This document shows positions 44,876 through 53,882 of a DNA stretch of 64,000 nt, piece after piece. Made by a program: the position numbers and the translations under genes. The DNA is from Ralstonia pickettii (lineage in GTDB: Bacteria; Pseudomonadota; Gammaproteobacteria; Burkholderiales; Burkholderiaceae). The notes under the pieces are model-generated. The model saw only the letters and a program-made list of their open reading frames with translations, was not told the origin of the DNA and ran no database searches. Position 1 is the stretch's first letter. Every line of letters begins with the position of its first letter. The stretch is taken from positions 992,001 to 1,056,000 of the forward strand of contig NZ_JFZG01000006.1 of assembly GCF_000607165.1 (NCBI RefSeq). Direction: 5' to 3'.

Positions 44876-45541
44876 TCAGCGCCGACGCGTGCCAAATGCA
44901 GCACCGGGCGTTGCAGGCACGGCCGAGGTTGACGCCGCCAGAGGCAAACCTGCCACCCAGTCGAGCACCTCGCCGATGGCCTTGTCTGACGCCTGCGTGA
45001 GCGCCGTCACCCCACCCGCAGCGTCAGGGCTGGGCGCAGGCGCATCGGCCTGCACCACGCGCTGGTCGATCACCCCGCGCGCCAGTGACACCGTTGCCCG
45101 CAGCCGCACCACGCCCCGGCTGGCCTCGGGCCGGTCGAACACCTGTGAAAAGTCGACCAGCTCGATACGCAAGCTCGGCACATCAGGCGTGGGATAGCCG
45201 ACCACATGGCCGCGCGCCGCCGCCGCATTGCGCAAACGCGCGTCGAACAGGCTCACGGGCGATTCCACCCAGCGGCTATTGGCGTACGCGTCGGTGCGCT
45301 GGCTTTGCGCATAGGCGAGGCGGTAGTAGATGGCGTTGCCATCCATCCAGCCGGGGCCGGCCACGTCGGCCACGCGCAAGGCGGTGGGCAGGCGTGCGCC
45401 TGCGCTGGTGGCCGGCGCGAGCCCAAAGTCATACAGCGCGGCGGGCGCCACGGGGGCGCTTGAGCAAGCTGCCAGAAGCGACAGCGCCATCAAAGCAGGC
45501 AGCGCGTGCGAGCGGCGGAACACAGCAGACAACATCGGCAT
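44876..45541 (-). CDS. ABC-type transport auxiliary lipoprotein (PqiC/MlaP type)
   Basis: This 221-residue outer-membrane lipoprotein candidate has lipobox LLAAC in the signal peptide, then YDFGLAPATSAGARL, the conserved opening of ABC-type transport auxiliary lipoproteins. ATG 45541 is supported by AGGAG 5 bases upstream. It is last of four genes (permease, ATPase, MCE, lipoprotein), 9 bases after the MCE gene, and would dock the MCE protein to the outer membrane for lipid transfer. Confidence 0.85.
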   Translation of the reverse strand: MPMLSAVFRRSHALPALMALSLLAACSSAPVAPAALYDFGLAPATSAGARLPTALRVADVAGPGWMDGNAIYYRLAYAQSQRTDAYANSRWVESPVSLFDARLRNAAAARGHVVGYPTPDVPSLRIELVDFSQVFDRPEASRGVVRLRATVSLARGVIDQRVVQADAPAPSPDAAGGVTALTQASDKAIGEVLDWVAGLPLAASTSAVPATPGAAFGTRRR

Positions 45542-45550
45542 GGAATCTCC

Positions 45551-46519
45551 TCAGGGCTGGGCCGAAGCGCGGGCGGCGGGCGCGGTGAAGCCGGTCTCAC
45601 CGGGGCCGGGCGCGCCGGGCGCGGGGCCAAACAGCACGCTCTGCGGCCGGGCGTTGAAGTCGGTCACGGCATGGTCGAAGCCGCGCACAGCCTGGCGAGC
45701 CTCACGCGCAAAGCCGTTGAGTTGCGGCAGCGTTTCGTAGGTCAGCACGTTGGCGGCGGATTGCATCGATTGCGTCGCCGCCGTCAGATCGGTCCCGGCG
45801 CCGGAAAGCGTCGTCATCAACGGCCCCTTCGGGTCGGACAGCGATTGCGTGAGCTTGCGCGTGGCCACCAGCGTGGAATCGAGGTTGTCGGCAATCTTGG
45901 GCAGACGGCGCACGGTCGGCTCTGCCTGCTGCGCGAGCGTGCTGTAGGCGTCCATCGTCTTCTGGAACGATTGCAGCGACGCCGTGACCTGCTGGCGGTG
46001 CTCGTCGTCAAACATGATCGACAGCGAGTTCAGCGTCTGATCGAGCTTAGAGAGCATCTGGTCGCCGCGCTTGTCCAGTTCGTCGAGGAAGCCGGCTTCC
46101 ATGCGAATGCGAGCGGGTTCCTTCTGGGATGTGGCCAGTCGCACCGGGCTGGGCGCGTGCTGGCTGTTGTCAAAGCCGCGGTCGTCGAGCTGGACGTAAG
46201 CCAGACCCGTCACACCTTGGTACGCCAAGCGGCCATACGTCGTGGTGGTAATGGGCGCATCCTTGTCGACCAGCACGCGCACGACGATCTGCCCCGGCAC
46301 CTTGTCGTCAAAGCGGATGCTGTCGACCTTGCCGACGTCCAGGCCACGGTATTTCACGGAAGCCTGTGGGTTCAGCCCGTTGACGGTGGAACGCGTGACC
46401 ACGTCGTACGGCACGCGTACGGTCTGGTCGCGGTTGAACCACATGACGGCCAGCCCGATGAAGATGACCAGCCCGATCGTGAACAGCCCGGCCAGGAATG
46501 CGTGGGCCTTGTTTTCCAT
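45551..46519 (-). CDS. MCE family (MlaD-like) lipid transport protein
   Basis: This 322-residue protein is anchored by one N-terminal membrane helix (about 7-27). The MCE domain follows (SVKYRGLDVGKVDSIRF and VTGLAYVQLDD), then a long coiled coil, longer than E. coli MlaD (about 180), closer to PqiB/Mce4-type architecture in a single-MCE form. The ATG overlaps the ATPase stop (TGATG) and has AGGAGG before it. It would bind lipids in the periplasm. Confidence 0.9.
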   Translation of the reverse strand: MENKAHAFLAGLFTIGLVIFIGLAVMWFNRDQTVRVPYDVVTRSTVNGLNPQASVKYRGLDVGKVDSIRFDDKVPGQIVVRVLVDKDAPITTTTYGRLAYQGVTGLAYVQLDDRGFDNSQHAPSPVRLATSQKEPARIRMEAGFLDELDKRGDQMLSKLDQTLNSLSIMFDDEHRQQVTASLQSFQKTMDAYSTLAQQAEPTVRRLPKIADNLDSTLVATRKLTQSLSDPKGPLMTTLSGAGTDLTAATQSMQSAANVLTYETLPQLNGFAREARQAVRGFDHAVTDFNARPQSVLFGPAPGAPGPGETGFTAPAARASAQP

Positions 46520-47397
46520 CAATCCTCCTGCGTCGAAAGCGAGGCTGCAGCCACCGCCTCCGTCATCTGCGGGCCCAGCGCCATCAGGGCCCGTTTGCCC
46601 CGCTCACCCAGGAAGTATTCCTTGATGAACGGATGATCGATCTGAATGATCTGCTCCAGCGGCTTGGCCGCCACCACCTTGCGATCCGCCAGCACGGCAA
46701 TGCGGTCGGACAGCGCTACCAGGGTGTCGAGATCGTGCGTCACCATCACCACGGTCAGGCCCAGCTCCTGGCGCAACTCGCGGATGAGCGCAACGTAATC
46801 GTCCGACGCGCGCGGGTCCAGCCCGGCGGTCGGCTCATCCAGAAACACCAACTCCGGCTCCAGAGACAACGCCCGTGCCAGGGCCACGCGCTTGATCATG
46901 CCGCCCGACAGGTCCGACGGCATCTTGTCGGCATCGGTCGATTTGAGCCCCACCATCTGCAGCTTGAGCATCGCCACGCGCTGGACGAACGCGTCGGGCA
47001 ATGTGCGCAATTCGCGCATCGGCAACGCCACGTTGTCGATCACCGACAGCGCAGAGAACAGCGCGCCGTGCTGGAACTGCATGCCCCAGCGGTTGCGCAT
47101 CGACTGCAGATCGTTGCCCACCTGGCAGGTCAGCTCTTCGCCAAAGATGTGGATCGTGCCCGAGGTGGGTTTCTCCAGCCCCACCACTTGGCGCAGCAGC
47201 GTCGTCTTGCCGCTGCCCGAGCCGCCGACGATGGAAAGCACTTCGCCGCGAAACACGTCCAGATCGATGTTGTCCAGCACGGTCACCTTGCCATAGCGCT
47301 TGGTGACGCTGCGCACCTCGATCACGCGTTCGCGCGCGGGCGTGATCGCCGGCGGCGCCCCGGCATGCTCGATATGCGGATGGCGGGGGCGCGTCAT
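46519..47397 (-). CDS. ABC transporter ATP-binding protein (MlaF-like)
   Basis: This 292-residue ATPase has Walker A GGSGSGKTT, signature LSGGMIKRVALARAL and Walker B LVFLDEPTAGLDP; SGGM is the variant seen in MCE-linked (Mkl/MlaF) ATPases. A 27-residue extension precedes the domain. It starts at ATG 47397, overlapping the permease stop by ATGA. A longer open frame to 48060 is a shadow of the permease. Confidence 0.93.
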   Translation of the reverse strand: MTRPRHPHIEHAGAPPAITPARERVIEVRSVTKRYGKVTVLDNIDLDVFRGEVLSIVGGSGSGKTTLLRQVVGLEKPTSGTIHIFGEELTCQVGNDLQSMRNRWGMQFQHGALFSALSVIDNVALPMRELRTLPDAFVQRVAMLKLQMVGLKSTDADKMPSDLSGGMIKRVALARALSLEPELVFLDEPTAGLDPRASDDYVALIRELRQELGLTVVMVTHDLDTLVALSDRIAVLADRKVVAAKPLEQIIQIDHPFIKEYFLGERGKRALMALGPQMTEAVAAASLSTQED

Positions 47398-48518
47398 ATC
47401 CCGACGTCCTTGAAGAGGATGGCGAACACGGCATCCGCGAGGATGACAATGGTGATCGACACCACCACCGACGTAGTCGTGCCCTCGCCCAGGCTCTGCG
47501 TGTTGGGCTGGATGCGCAGACCGAAGTGGCACGCCACCAGCGCAATCAGCATGCCGAACACCACGCCCTTGCCGATGCCGAGCCACAGGTTGGCCACCGG
47601 CACCGCATCGGGCAACGAGGTGATGAAATACGTCGGACTGATATCGAGCTGGAACTTGGCCGCAAGAATGCCGCCCGCCAGCGCCAGCAGATCCGTCCAC
47701 GCCACCAGCAGCGGCATGGCAATCGCCAGCGCAATCACCTTGGGCAGAATCAGCCGAAAGCCGTGGGAGATGCCCATCACGCGCATCGCATCCAGCTCTT
47801 CGGTCACCCGCATCACGCCGATCTGCGCAGTGATGGCTGAACCCGAACGCCCGGCCACCAGAATCGCAGCCAGCACCGGTCCAAGCTCGCGGATGATGGC
47901 CATCCCCAAAATGTTGACGATGAAGATGCTGGCCCCGAACACGCGTAACTGGTTGGCCGACAGATAGCTCAGCACGATGCCGATCAGGAAACCCACCAGC
48001 GCCGTAATGCCCAGCGCCTTGTAGCCCGTGCTGTAGATGTTGGCGGAGATCTCGCGCCACGGCCCGCGATGCGGCGCGCGCACGAACCTGCCGAAGTCGA
48101 ACATCAGTTGGCCAACCATGGCGATGCCGTTACGGGCGTGATCGAAGAAATCGAGCATGCCCTCGCCGAGGATCGCCACCGGGTTCATGCGTGGCGCCAA
48201 GCGCTGCTTCCAGCCGCCGGGGTCGAGCTTGGCAACGCGATCGAGCATGCGGCGCTGGTCGGGCCGGGCATCCAGGTGTTCGGGCCACTGGTTGCCCCAG
48301 GCGCGCCAGAGCAGTTGCGCGCCAAAGTGGTCGATACGGCCGACTTCGGTCAGGCACCACGCGTTGGCGTTGTCCAGCCCGGCGCGGATCTGCTGACGTG
48401 CGCTGCGCACGCCAGCGCGCTCGGCCAGCGCGAGCGTGGTCCAGTCGCCGGAGAGAAAGGCGACGGAGCGTCCATCGACAACGCGCACCTCAAGCTGCGG
48501 TGTACGGCAGGTGATCAA
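47394..48518 (-). CDS. MlaE-type permease with N-terminal STAS-like domain
   Basis: This 374-residue permease has a soluble STAS-like region in its first 100-110 residues (VRVVDGRSVAFLSGDWTT, then GAQLLWR), followed by the MlaE membrane domain with about six helices (REISANIYSTGYKALG; RELGPVLAAILVAGRSGSA). In most Mla systems the STAS protein (MlaB) is separate; here it is fused. The TTG at 48518 is preferred because GGAG lies 6 bases upstream; a TTG at 48578 sits before a likely -10 (TACAAT). Confidence 0.88.
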   Translation of the reverse strand: MITCRTPQLEVRVVDGRSVAFLSGDWTTLALAERAGVRSARQQIRAGLDNANAWCLTEVGRIDHFGAQLLWRAWGNQWPEHLDARPDQRRMLDRVAKLDPGGWKQRLAPRMNPVAILGEGMLDFFDHARNGIAMVGQLMFDFGRFVRAPHRGPWREISANIYSTGYKALGITALVGFLIGIVLSYLSANQLRVFGASIFIVNILGMAIIRELGPVLAAILVAGRSGSAITAQIGVMRVTEELDAMRVMGISHGFRLILPKVIALAIAMPLLVAWTDLLALAGGILAAKFQLDISPTYFITSLPDAVPVANLWLGIGKGVVFGMLIALVACHFGLRIQPNTQSLGEGTTTSVVVSITIVILADAVFAILFKDVGI

Positions 48519-48704
48519 ACGGTTCTCCGTAAGCGGTGATGCCGGATATCGGTCGAATTGTAGCCAACGCGCCGCCAAACGCTGTCACACTGGCTGCCAC
48601 ACTGTGAGGCCTTTGCATCGCTTGAAGCAAGCGCCAGTCCCGTGTTTGCAGCACCGCTCGTACAATGCGCGCATTCTTAGCGCGAACTTGATCGCCCGTT
48701 TTTT

Positions 48705-49586
48705 ATGTCTCTTGCCGAACCCTCCGCGCGGTGGCGCCTTGCGCGCGAGCGCATCCAGCCCAGCGGCCCGGCTGCCGGCTGGCCTGTCGATGTGGTTGAG
48801 ACCACCGGCTCCACCAGCGCCGACCTGATGGCCGCCGTGCGTGATGCCGCCTGGCCTGCCAGCACGACGATTCCCGCCCCAGCCGGCGCCGCGCCGCTGC
48901 TGGGCGCGCGCGTGCTGGCCGCGCAGCGCCAGACCGCCGGGCGCGGTCGCCAAGGCCGCCCGTGGGGTGGCGACCACGGCCTGACCTTCTCCATCGCCTG
49001 CGCCTTTGCGGGCGAGCCCGCGCAGCTTGGCGGACTGAGCTTGGCCGTGGGTGTGGCCGTGGCCGACGCCGTGGCTGGGTACGCGGACGCCCGGGGCGGG
49101 AGCGGACAGGCGCTCGCACTGAAATGGCCCAACGATGTGCAAATTGCGGGGCGCAAGCTGGCCGGCATCCTGGTCGAGACCGTGCGGACAGAGCCGGGCC
49201 GGACCTGGGCCGTCATCGGCATCGGCCTGAACCTGGAACGGCCGCGCGTGCTGGAAAACACGCTGGGCCGCGGCCTGTCAGGCGTGGAAGAACTGGTGGA
49301 TGCGCCAGAGCCGAATGCCGTGTTCTCGGCACTGCTCACGTCGCTGGGTGAACACCTGCAGCGCTTCGGCGCACAGGGCCTGGCGCCGTTCGTTGCGCCG
49401 TTTGCCGCCCGCGATGCCTTTGCCGGCGAGCGGGTGCGCCTGTGGCAGGACGGCACCATGGTGCTCGAAGGCGTGGCGCATGGCATCGATGCACAAGGCC
49501 GGCTGGCGATCGAATCTGGCGGACGTGTGCAGTGGATCCACAGCGGCGAGGTTTCCTTGCGCAGCGCAGACGCGGAACAGCCATGA
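48705..49586 (+). CDS. birA: Biotin-[acetyl-CoA-carboxylase] ligase
   Basis: This 293-residue enzyme attaches biotin to the carboxyl carrier protein. GRGRQGRPW is the biotinyl-AMP loop, [18 protein letters not shown] carries the catalytic Lys region. The usual N-terminal DNA-binding wing of E. coli BirA is missing, so it does not regulate biotin genes. The last bases overlap the coaX start (ATGA). Confidence 0.93.
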   Translation: MSLAEPSARWRLARERIQPSGPAAGWPVDVVETTGSTSADLMAAVRDAAWPASTTIPAPAGAAPLLGARVLAAQRQTAGRGRQGRPWGGDHGLTFSIACAFAGEPAQLGGLSLAVGVAVADAVAGYADARGGSGQALALKWPNDVQIAGRKLAGILVETVRTEPGRTWAVIGIGLNLERPRVLENTLGRGLSGVEELVDAPEPNAVFSALLTSLGEHLQRFGAQGLAPFVAPFAARDAFAGERVRLWQDGTMVLEGVAHGIDAQGRLAIESGGRVQWIHSGEVSLRSADAEQP

Positions 49587-50464
49587 CGCGCCTGAAAGTC
49601 TCTGCCGCGCACGCCGCCCCCGCCCGTCCGCTGTTGCTGATCGACGCGGGAAATACGCGCATTAAGTGGGCATGGATTGCCGGTGGTGCCGATGCCGAAC
49701 TCGCCCTGCCCGAAGAACCCGGCGGCACACCCTGGCAGCATGCGGGCGCCCGTGCGCACGATCGATTGGCTGAACTGGTGGAAGACTGGCGCGATTGCCA
49801 CGCCTCCGGTGTTGCCCCACCCGAGGTGTGGATCAGCGCGGTGGCTGGCCCGGCACTGCGCGATGCACTCACCGCGCGCATCGCCCGCGTGTTCGACGGG
49901 GCACGCGTGCGCATTGCCGCGTCGGAAGATGCCACCGCCGGCCTGCGCAACGGATATCGCGACCCAACGCAGCTTGGCACTGATCGTTGGGTTGGCGCGG
50001 TCGGCGCACGCCACTTGTGGCCCAACGCGGCCCTGCTGCTGGTAACCGCAGGCACCGCCACCACACTCGACATCGTCACGCCCGATGGCCTGTTTGCCGG
50101 CGGCCTGATCCTTCCCGGCCTCACATTGATGATGCGCGCGCTGTCACGCAACACGGCGCAGTTGCCCGAAGTCGATGTCAGCTACCTGAGTGCGGGCGAC
50201 GTCGTTGCGCCGCCCTGGGCCGACAATACGCAGGACGCCATCGCGCTGGGCTGCGTCATCGCACAGGCGGGCGCAATTGCGCAGACGTGGATGGCACTGC
50301 AGAAGCAATACCCCGGCCCGGCACGCTGCGTGCTGAGCGGCGGAGCACGCGCCGCGCTGGGGCCGCATCTGCGCATGCCGTTCCAGATGCACGATAATCT
50401 CGTGCTGCTCGGCCTGCAGGTGCTGGCGCGCGCGCGCCGGGAAGGTGCCGCGACGCTGGCCTAG
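49583..50464 (+). CDS. coaX: Type III pantothenate kinase
   Basis: This 293-residue enzyme phosphorylates pantothenate, the first step to coenzyme A. The P-loop-like [14 protein letters not shown] is at the N-terminus, [11 protein letters not shown] is the pantothenate loop, and [11 protein letters not shown] the second phosphate loop. The start overlaps the birA stop (ATGA), a linkage widely conserved in betaproteobacteria. The N-terminus is some 15 residues longer than in other CoaX. Confidence 0.94.
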   Translation: MTRLKVSAAHAAPARPLLLIDAGNTRIKWAWIAGGADAELALPEEPGGTPWQHAGARAHDRLAELVEDWRDCHASGVAPPEVWISAVAGPALRDALTARIARVFDGARVRIAASEDATAGLRNGYRDPTQLGTDRWVGAVGARHLWPNAALLLVTAGTATTLDIVTPDGLFAGGLILPGLTLMMRALSRNTAQLPEVDVSYLSAGDVVAPPWADNTQDAIALGCVIAQAGAIAQTWMALQKQYPGPARCVLSGGARAALGPHLRMPFQMHDNLVLLGLQVLARARREGAATLA

Positions 50465-50565
50465 CCTCGGTCGGCCGGGCTGCAGTTTTCGTCTGACGTC
50501 TTACCGTTGTTGCTGCTGTGTTCCTGCATTCCGAGCCACCGTCCGAATCCACGTCCGTTCGCACC

Positions 50566-51351
50566 ATGACGCTTCGCCTCGCCCTGCTGCTCCTGCTGCT
50601 CGTCAACGGCGTTCTGCTCGCGGCCAATACCGGCGTGTTCGGGCCAGAAGTGTCCAAGGCGTGGTTCGAGAGCGAGCGCGAGCCCGATCGCATGCGCCGC
50701 CAGATCCGCACCGAAGCAATCCGTATTCTCGAACCGGCACCCGCTTCTGCACCGGCCACCGCCTTACCCCAATCGGCGCCAGGCTCGCCGCCGGCGGCGT
50801 CGGCGCCTGCCGCATCGAGTCCGCAAGCGAACATCGAGCATACGGCTCTGACCACCACTACCACCTCTGACAGCGGCGGCAGTTGCACCGAACTCGGCGG
50901 CCTGACCGAAGCACAGGCCACGCGAGGCATCGACCAGCTCAAGCAGCTGGCCGGCGTGCAGGTTGAGCGCATCACGCGCCAGGAAGACAACCGCTGGTGG
51001 GTCCACATGCCGGCCCGCGACACGCGCGACGACGCCGATCGCAAGGTGGCCGAACTCAAACGCCGCAACGTGGCGGATTCAGCCATCGTGCAGGAAGGCA
51101 ATACGTTTGTGGTGTCGCTCGGTCTGTTCCGCGACAAGGAGCGCGCGCAGCAGCGTCTGGACGAACTGCGCGCTAAGGATGTGCGCACGGCCGTGGTCAC
51201 GCAAACGCGCCGGCTCGGCTCGCAGACCTCGCTACGTGTGAGCACCACCGCCGATGCGGCATCGGGCGTCGCAGCCCAACTGGCCGCACTGAAGAAAACG
51301 CTGGGAGCCGAAGACCTGCACGCTTGCGCGGCAGTCACGGCATCGCGCTAA
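50566..51351 (+). CDS. SPOR-domain membrane protein
   Basis: This 261-residue protein has one N-terminal membrane helix (RLALLLLLLVNGVLLAA), an Ala/Pro/Ser-rich linker (about 60-105), and a SPOR domain (from about 110; FVVSLGLFRDKERAQQRLDEL) that binds denuded glycan at division sites. ATG 50566 directly precedes the helix; an upstream in-frame codon adds 16 polar residues. It follows coaX by about 100 bases and ends 4 bases from the convergent rfaE2. Confidence 0.82.
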   Translation: MTLRLALLLLLLVNGVLLAANTGVFGPEVSKAWFESEREPDRMRRQIRTEAIRILEPAPASAPATALPQSAPGSPPAASAPAASSPQANIEHTALTTTTTSDSGGSCTELGGLTEAQATRGIDQLKQLAGVQVERITRQEDNRWWVHMPARDTRDDADRKVAELKRRNVADSAIVQEGNTFVVSLGLFRDKERAQQRLDELRAKDVRTAVVTQTRRLGSQTSLRVSTTADAASGVAAQLAALKKTLGAEDLHACAAVTASR

Positions 51352-51355
51352 GCGT

Positions 51356-51853
51356 TCAGGACGACGCGCGCACGCGCTTGAGCAGCGCCGTCGTCGAGCG
51401 ATCGTGCTCAAAGGGAATCGCCAGCGCCGTGCCGCCCCAGCTACGCACGACACGCGTTTCTTCCAGCGCATCGATGTCATAGTCGCCGCCCTTGACGTAG
51501 ATGTCGGGACGCACGCGCTGGATGAGTTCGACCGGGGTTCGCTCGGCAAACAACACCACCAGACTCACCGCTTCCAGCGCAGCCAGCACGGCCAGGCGAT
51601 CGTCCTGCGTGTTGAGCGGGCGGTCGTCACCCTTGCCCAGCATCCGTACCGAGGCATCGGTATTCACGCCCACCACCAGCGAAGCGCCCAGTGCGCGCGC
51701 CTGCGCCAGATACGTGGCGTGCCCGCGATGCAGGATGTCGAACACGCCGTTGGTGAAGACCAGTGGGCGCGGCAAGGCACGCACGCGGGCTTCCACATCG
51801 ACGGAGTCGCAGATCTTCTGTTCAAAGGCGGGCGCGGGCTGGCGAGCGGTCAT
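51356..51853 (-). CDS. rfaE2: D-glycero-beta-D-manno-heptose 1-phosphate adenylyltransferase
   Basis: This 165-residue enzyme makes ADP-heptose for LPS inner core. FTNGVFDILHRGHATYL holds the nucleotidyltransferase HxGH motif; VGVNTDASVRMLGKGDDRPLN and YVKGGDYD follow in family order. It corresponds to the C-terminal half of E. coli HldE, so the kinase (RfaE1) must be encoded elsewhere, as usual in betaproteobacteria. The ATG at 51853 lies just after the terminator of the upstream gene, so longer frames are excluded. Confidence 0.93.
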   Translation of the reverse strand: MTARQPAPAFEQKICDSVDVEARVRALPRPLVFTNGVFDILHRGHATYLAQARALGASLVVGVNTDASVRMLGKGDDRPLNTQDDRLAVLAALEAVSLVVLFAERTPVELIQRVRPDIYVKGGDYDIDALEETRVVRSWGGTALAIPFEHDRSTTALLKRVRASS

Positions 51854-51875
51854 GGCGAAGGCGAAATCGGGGTGG

Positions 51876-51907
51876 AAAACAAAACGGCCCATCGAATCGA
51901 TGGGCCG
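51876..51907 (-). terminator. Terminator of the ferritin-like diiron gene
   Basis: Stem CGGCCCATCGA / TCGATGGGCCG (51885-51895 and 51897-51907), then TTTTGTTTT on the minus strand. Confidence 0.85.
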
Positions 51908-51927
51908 CTCACTGCCAGTGGCAAGGA

Positions 51928-52782
51928 TCAGGCAGCTTGTTCGGCCGAGCCGAGCAGACGCGCGTTGAGTTCCTTGCGGTAGCGGTTCAGGTCTTGCACG
52001 GTTTCGAAGGTGCGCTCGAACAGCAGACCCATGTTGTGCAGGATGCGCTCGATGACCTTCTTTTCCCAGCCGGCGTCGAACTTGATCTGCTCGTCCAGCC
52101 AGTGCTCCAGCCAGTCCGGGTTCGGCAGGCGCGACTGCACGGTGTCTTGCGGGAACAGCGCCTTGTTCACGTGCAGATTGGTCGGGTGGAGCGGCTTTTC
52201 GGTGCGGCGCGCCGAAGCCATCAAGACGCCGATCTTGGCGAATGCGCTGCGCGCGCTGTCGCCGAACTGGCCGAGGTATTTCTTCATGTAGCGCAGGTAG
52301 GCGCCGCCGTGGCGGGCTTCGTCCTGCGACAGATGCTTGTAGATTGCCTTGATGACCGGCTCGGTGTGCCATTCGGAGGCACGGCGATACCAGTGGTTCA
52401 GGCGGATCTCGCCGCAGAAGTGCAGCATCAGCGTTTCCAGCGGCGGGGCCGGATCGAACTCGAAGCGCACGTTGTGCAACTCTTCTTCGGTCGGTACGAG
52501 CTCAGGGCGGAAGCGGCGCAGATATTCCATCAGCACCAGCGAGTGCTTCTGCTCTTCAAAGAACCACACGCTCATGAACGCCGAAAAATCGGAGTCGTGA
52601 CGATTGTCACGCAGGAACATCTCGGTGGCCGGCAGGGCAGACCACTCGGTGATGGCATTCATCTTGATGGTCTGCGCTTGCGCGTCGGTCAGCAGCGACG
52701 CATCGAACGTGTCCCACGGAATATCCTTTTCCATATTCCAGCGGACCGCTTCCAACGACTTGAACAATTCGGGATAGAGCAT
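51928..52782 (-). CDS. Ferritin-like diiron protein, acyl-ACP desaturase-like
   Basis: This 284-residue helical protein has two diiron motifs: FFEEQKHSL (EExxH) and DEARHGG (DExxH), in the order seen in ribonucleotide-reductase-like and type 2 acyl-ACP desaturase folds (plant enzymes have EENRHG and DEKRHE). EIRLNHWYRRASEWHTEPV between them would give further ligands. Cytoplasmic, no signal. Reaction unknown: desaturation, hydroxylation or peroxide scavenging are open. The start MLYPELF at 52782 has an AAGG site; a longer frame is not supported. Confidence 0.78.
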   Translation of the reverse strand: MLYPELFKSLEAVRWNMEKDIPWDTFDASLLTDAQAQTIKMNAITEWSALPATEMFLRDNRHDSDFSAFMSVWFFEEQKHSLVLMEYLRRFRPELVPTEEELHNVRFEFDPAPPLETLMLHFCGEIRLNHWYRRASEWHTEPVIKAIYKHLSQDEARHGGAYLRYMKKYLGQFGDSARSAFAKIGVLMASARRTEKPLHPTNLHVNKALFPQDTVQSRLPNPDWLEHWLDEQIKFDAGWEKKVIERILHNMGLLFERTFETVQDLNRYRKELNARLLGSAEQAA

Positions 52783-53186
52783 GGTAAGCCTTTGAATTTG
52801 CAGGCGGATTCTAGCAGACATGCTTGACCAGCCCCCGATTTTCGTGGTTGCCGGAGCAAAGTTCTGCGCCGCCCGTTTCCTCGTGACAACAGGCCTGCCG
52901 GCGCCACAATCGCAACGTGGCTTGGCGACCCCCTCACACGCGATGCGATCGCGCATTGTCTCGCGGTAAGCCGCGATGTGATCGGCAGCGCGGTGGCCGT
53001 CCGTCTTTTGTGTCAGACCGGGCACCGCCCGGCAAGGTTTCCAGTATAGGAAGCGCTGCAATTCGTGGGGCGAATGGCGCGCAACGCATACCGCACATTT
53101 CACCTGAGGCGACCCCGGGGCGTTATACCCTAGACTGAAGACAAATTCCGGCTCGCCGGCTGAGCGTCCGCTTTTGGAGATTCGCC
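52783..53186. other. Divergent intergenic region, diiron gene and glutathione peroxidase gene
   Basis: This 404-base stretch carries no gene that I can support. A GGAG ribosome site for the plus-strand peroxidase is at its right end. No promoter could be assigned with confidence. Confidence 0.5.
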
Positions 53187-53882
53187 ATGTTGCTTTCTGC
53201 CACCGTTTCCGCGCGTCGGCCGCGCCTGCAATTGCACGCGTCGGGTGTGCTGCGTCGACATCATCTGCTGATGATCGCCATTGCGATTGCCATTGCCGTG
53301 ATCGCGTTGCTGCTGCCACGCACGGGGCATGCCGCCACTTCGAGCGCCCCAACCACCGCGCAAGCACCGGCTGCCGCAGGCGCCTGCCCCGCCAGCCTGA
53401 ACTTTCGCGTCAAGCGCTTGCAGGACGATGCGCCGCAAGACCTCTGCCAGTACGCCGGCCGCGTCGTACTGGTAGTCAACACCGCCAGCTATTGCGGCTA
53501 CACGCATCAGTACGAAGGGCTCGAAGCGCTGTACGCGAAGTACCGCGACAAGGGCCTGGCGGTGCTGGGTTTTCCGTCGAACGACTTTCAGCAAGAACCC
53601 GGCAACAGCAAGCAGATCGCCGACTTTTGCTACAACACGTATGGCGTGAAATTCCCGATGTTCTCGAAGACAGCGGTGGTTGGCGCGGGCGCGTCGCCGC
53701 TGTATTCGTGGCTGGCGACGCAGACGGGCCAGCCGCCCAAGTGGAACTTTCACAAATATCTGCTGGACCGCACCGGCCGCGTAGCGGCGGTGTTCCCGAG
53801 CAGCATCGAGCCGAGCGACCCCGCGCTCATCAAGCGCATCGATGCGCTGTTGGCTGAACCGTCGACACGCTCGTCGCGCTGA
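53187..53882 (+). CDS. Exported glutathione peroxidase
   Basis: This 231-residue protein is longer than the usual bacterial GPx (about 160-180). The extra N-terminus has 28 basic residues, then a membrane or signal helix (MIAIAIAIAVIALLL) ending GHAA, so the enzyme should act in the periplasm. Catalytic Cys (not Sec) is in NTASYCGYTHQYEGL, Gln in GFPSNDFQQEPG, and Trp/Asn in KWNFHKYLLDR. ATG 53187 has GGAG upstream; the alternative ATG at 53271 would give a conventional short signal peptide. Confidence 0.88.
   Translation: MLLSATVSARRPRLQLHASGVLRRHHLLMIAIAIAIAVIALLLPRTGHAATSSAPTTAQAPAAAGACPASLNFRVKRLQDDAPQDLCQYAGRVVLVVNTASYCGYTHQYEGLEALYAKYRDKGLAVLGFPSNDFQQEPGNSKQIADFCYNTYGVKFPMFSKTAVVGAGASPLYSWLATQTGQPPKWNFHKYLLDRTGRVAAVFPSSIEPSDPALIKRIDALLAEPSTRSSR

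Noticed and set aside
46519-48060. Longer 513-codon form of the MCE-linked ATPase
   Set aside because: The added N-terminus is an out-of-frame translation of the permease; the true start overlaps the permease stop.
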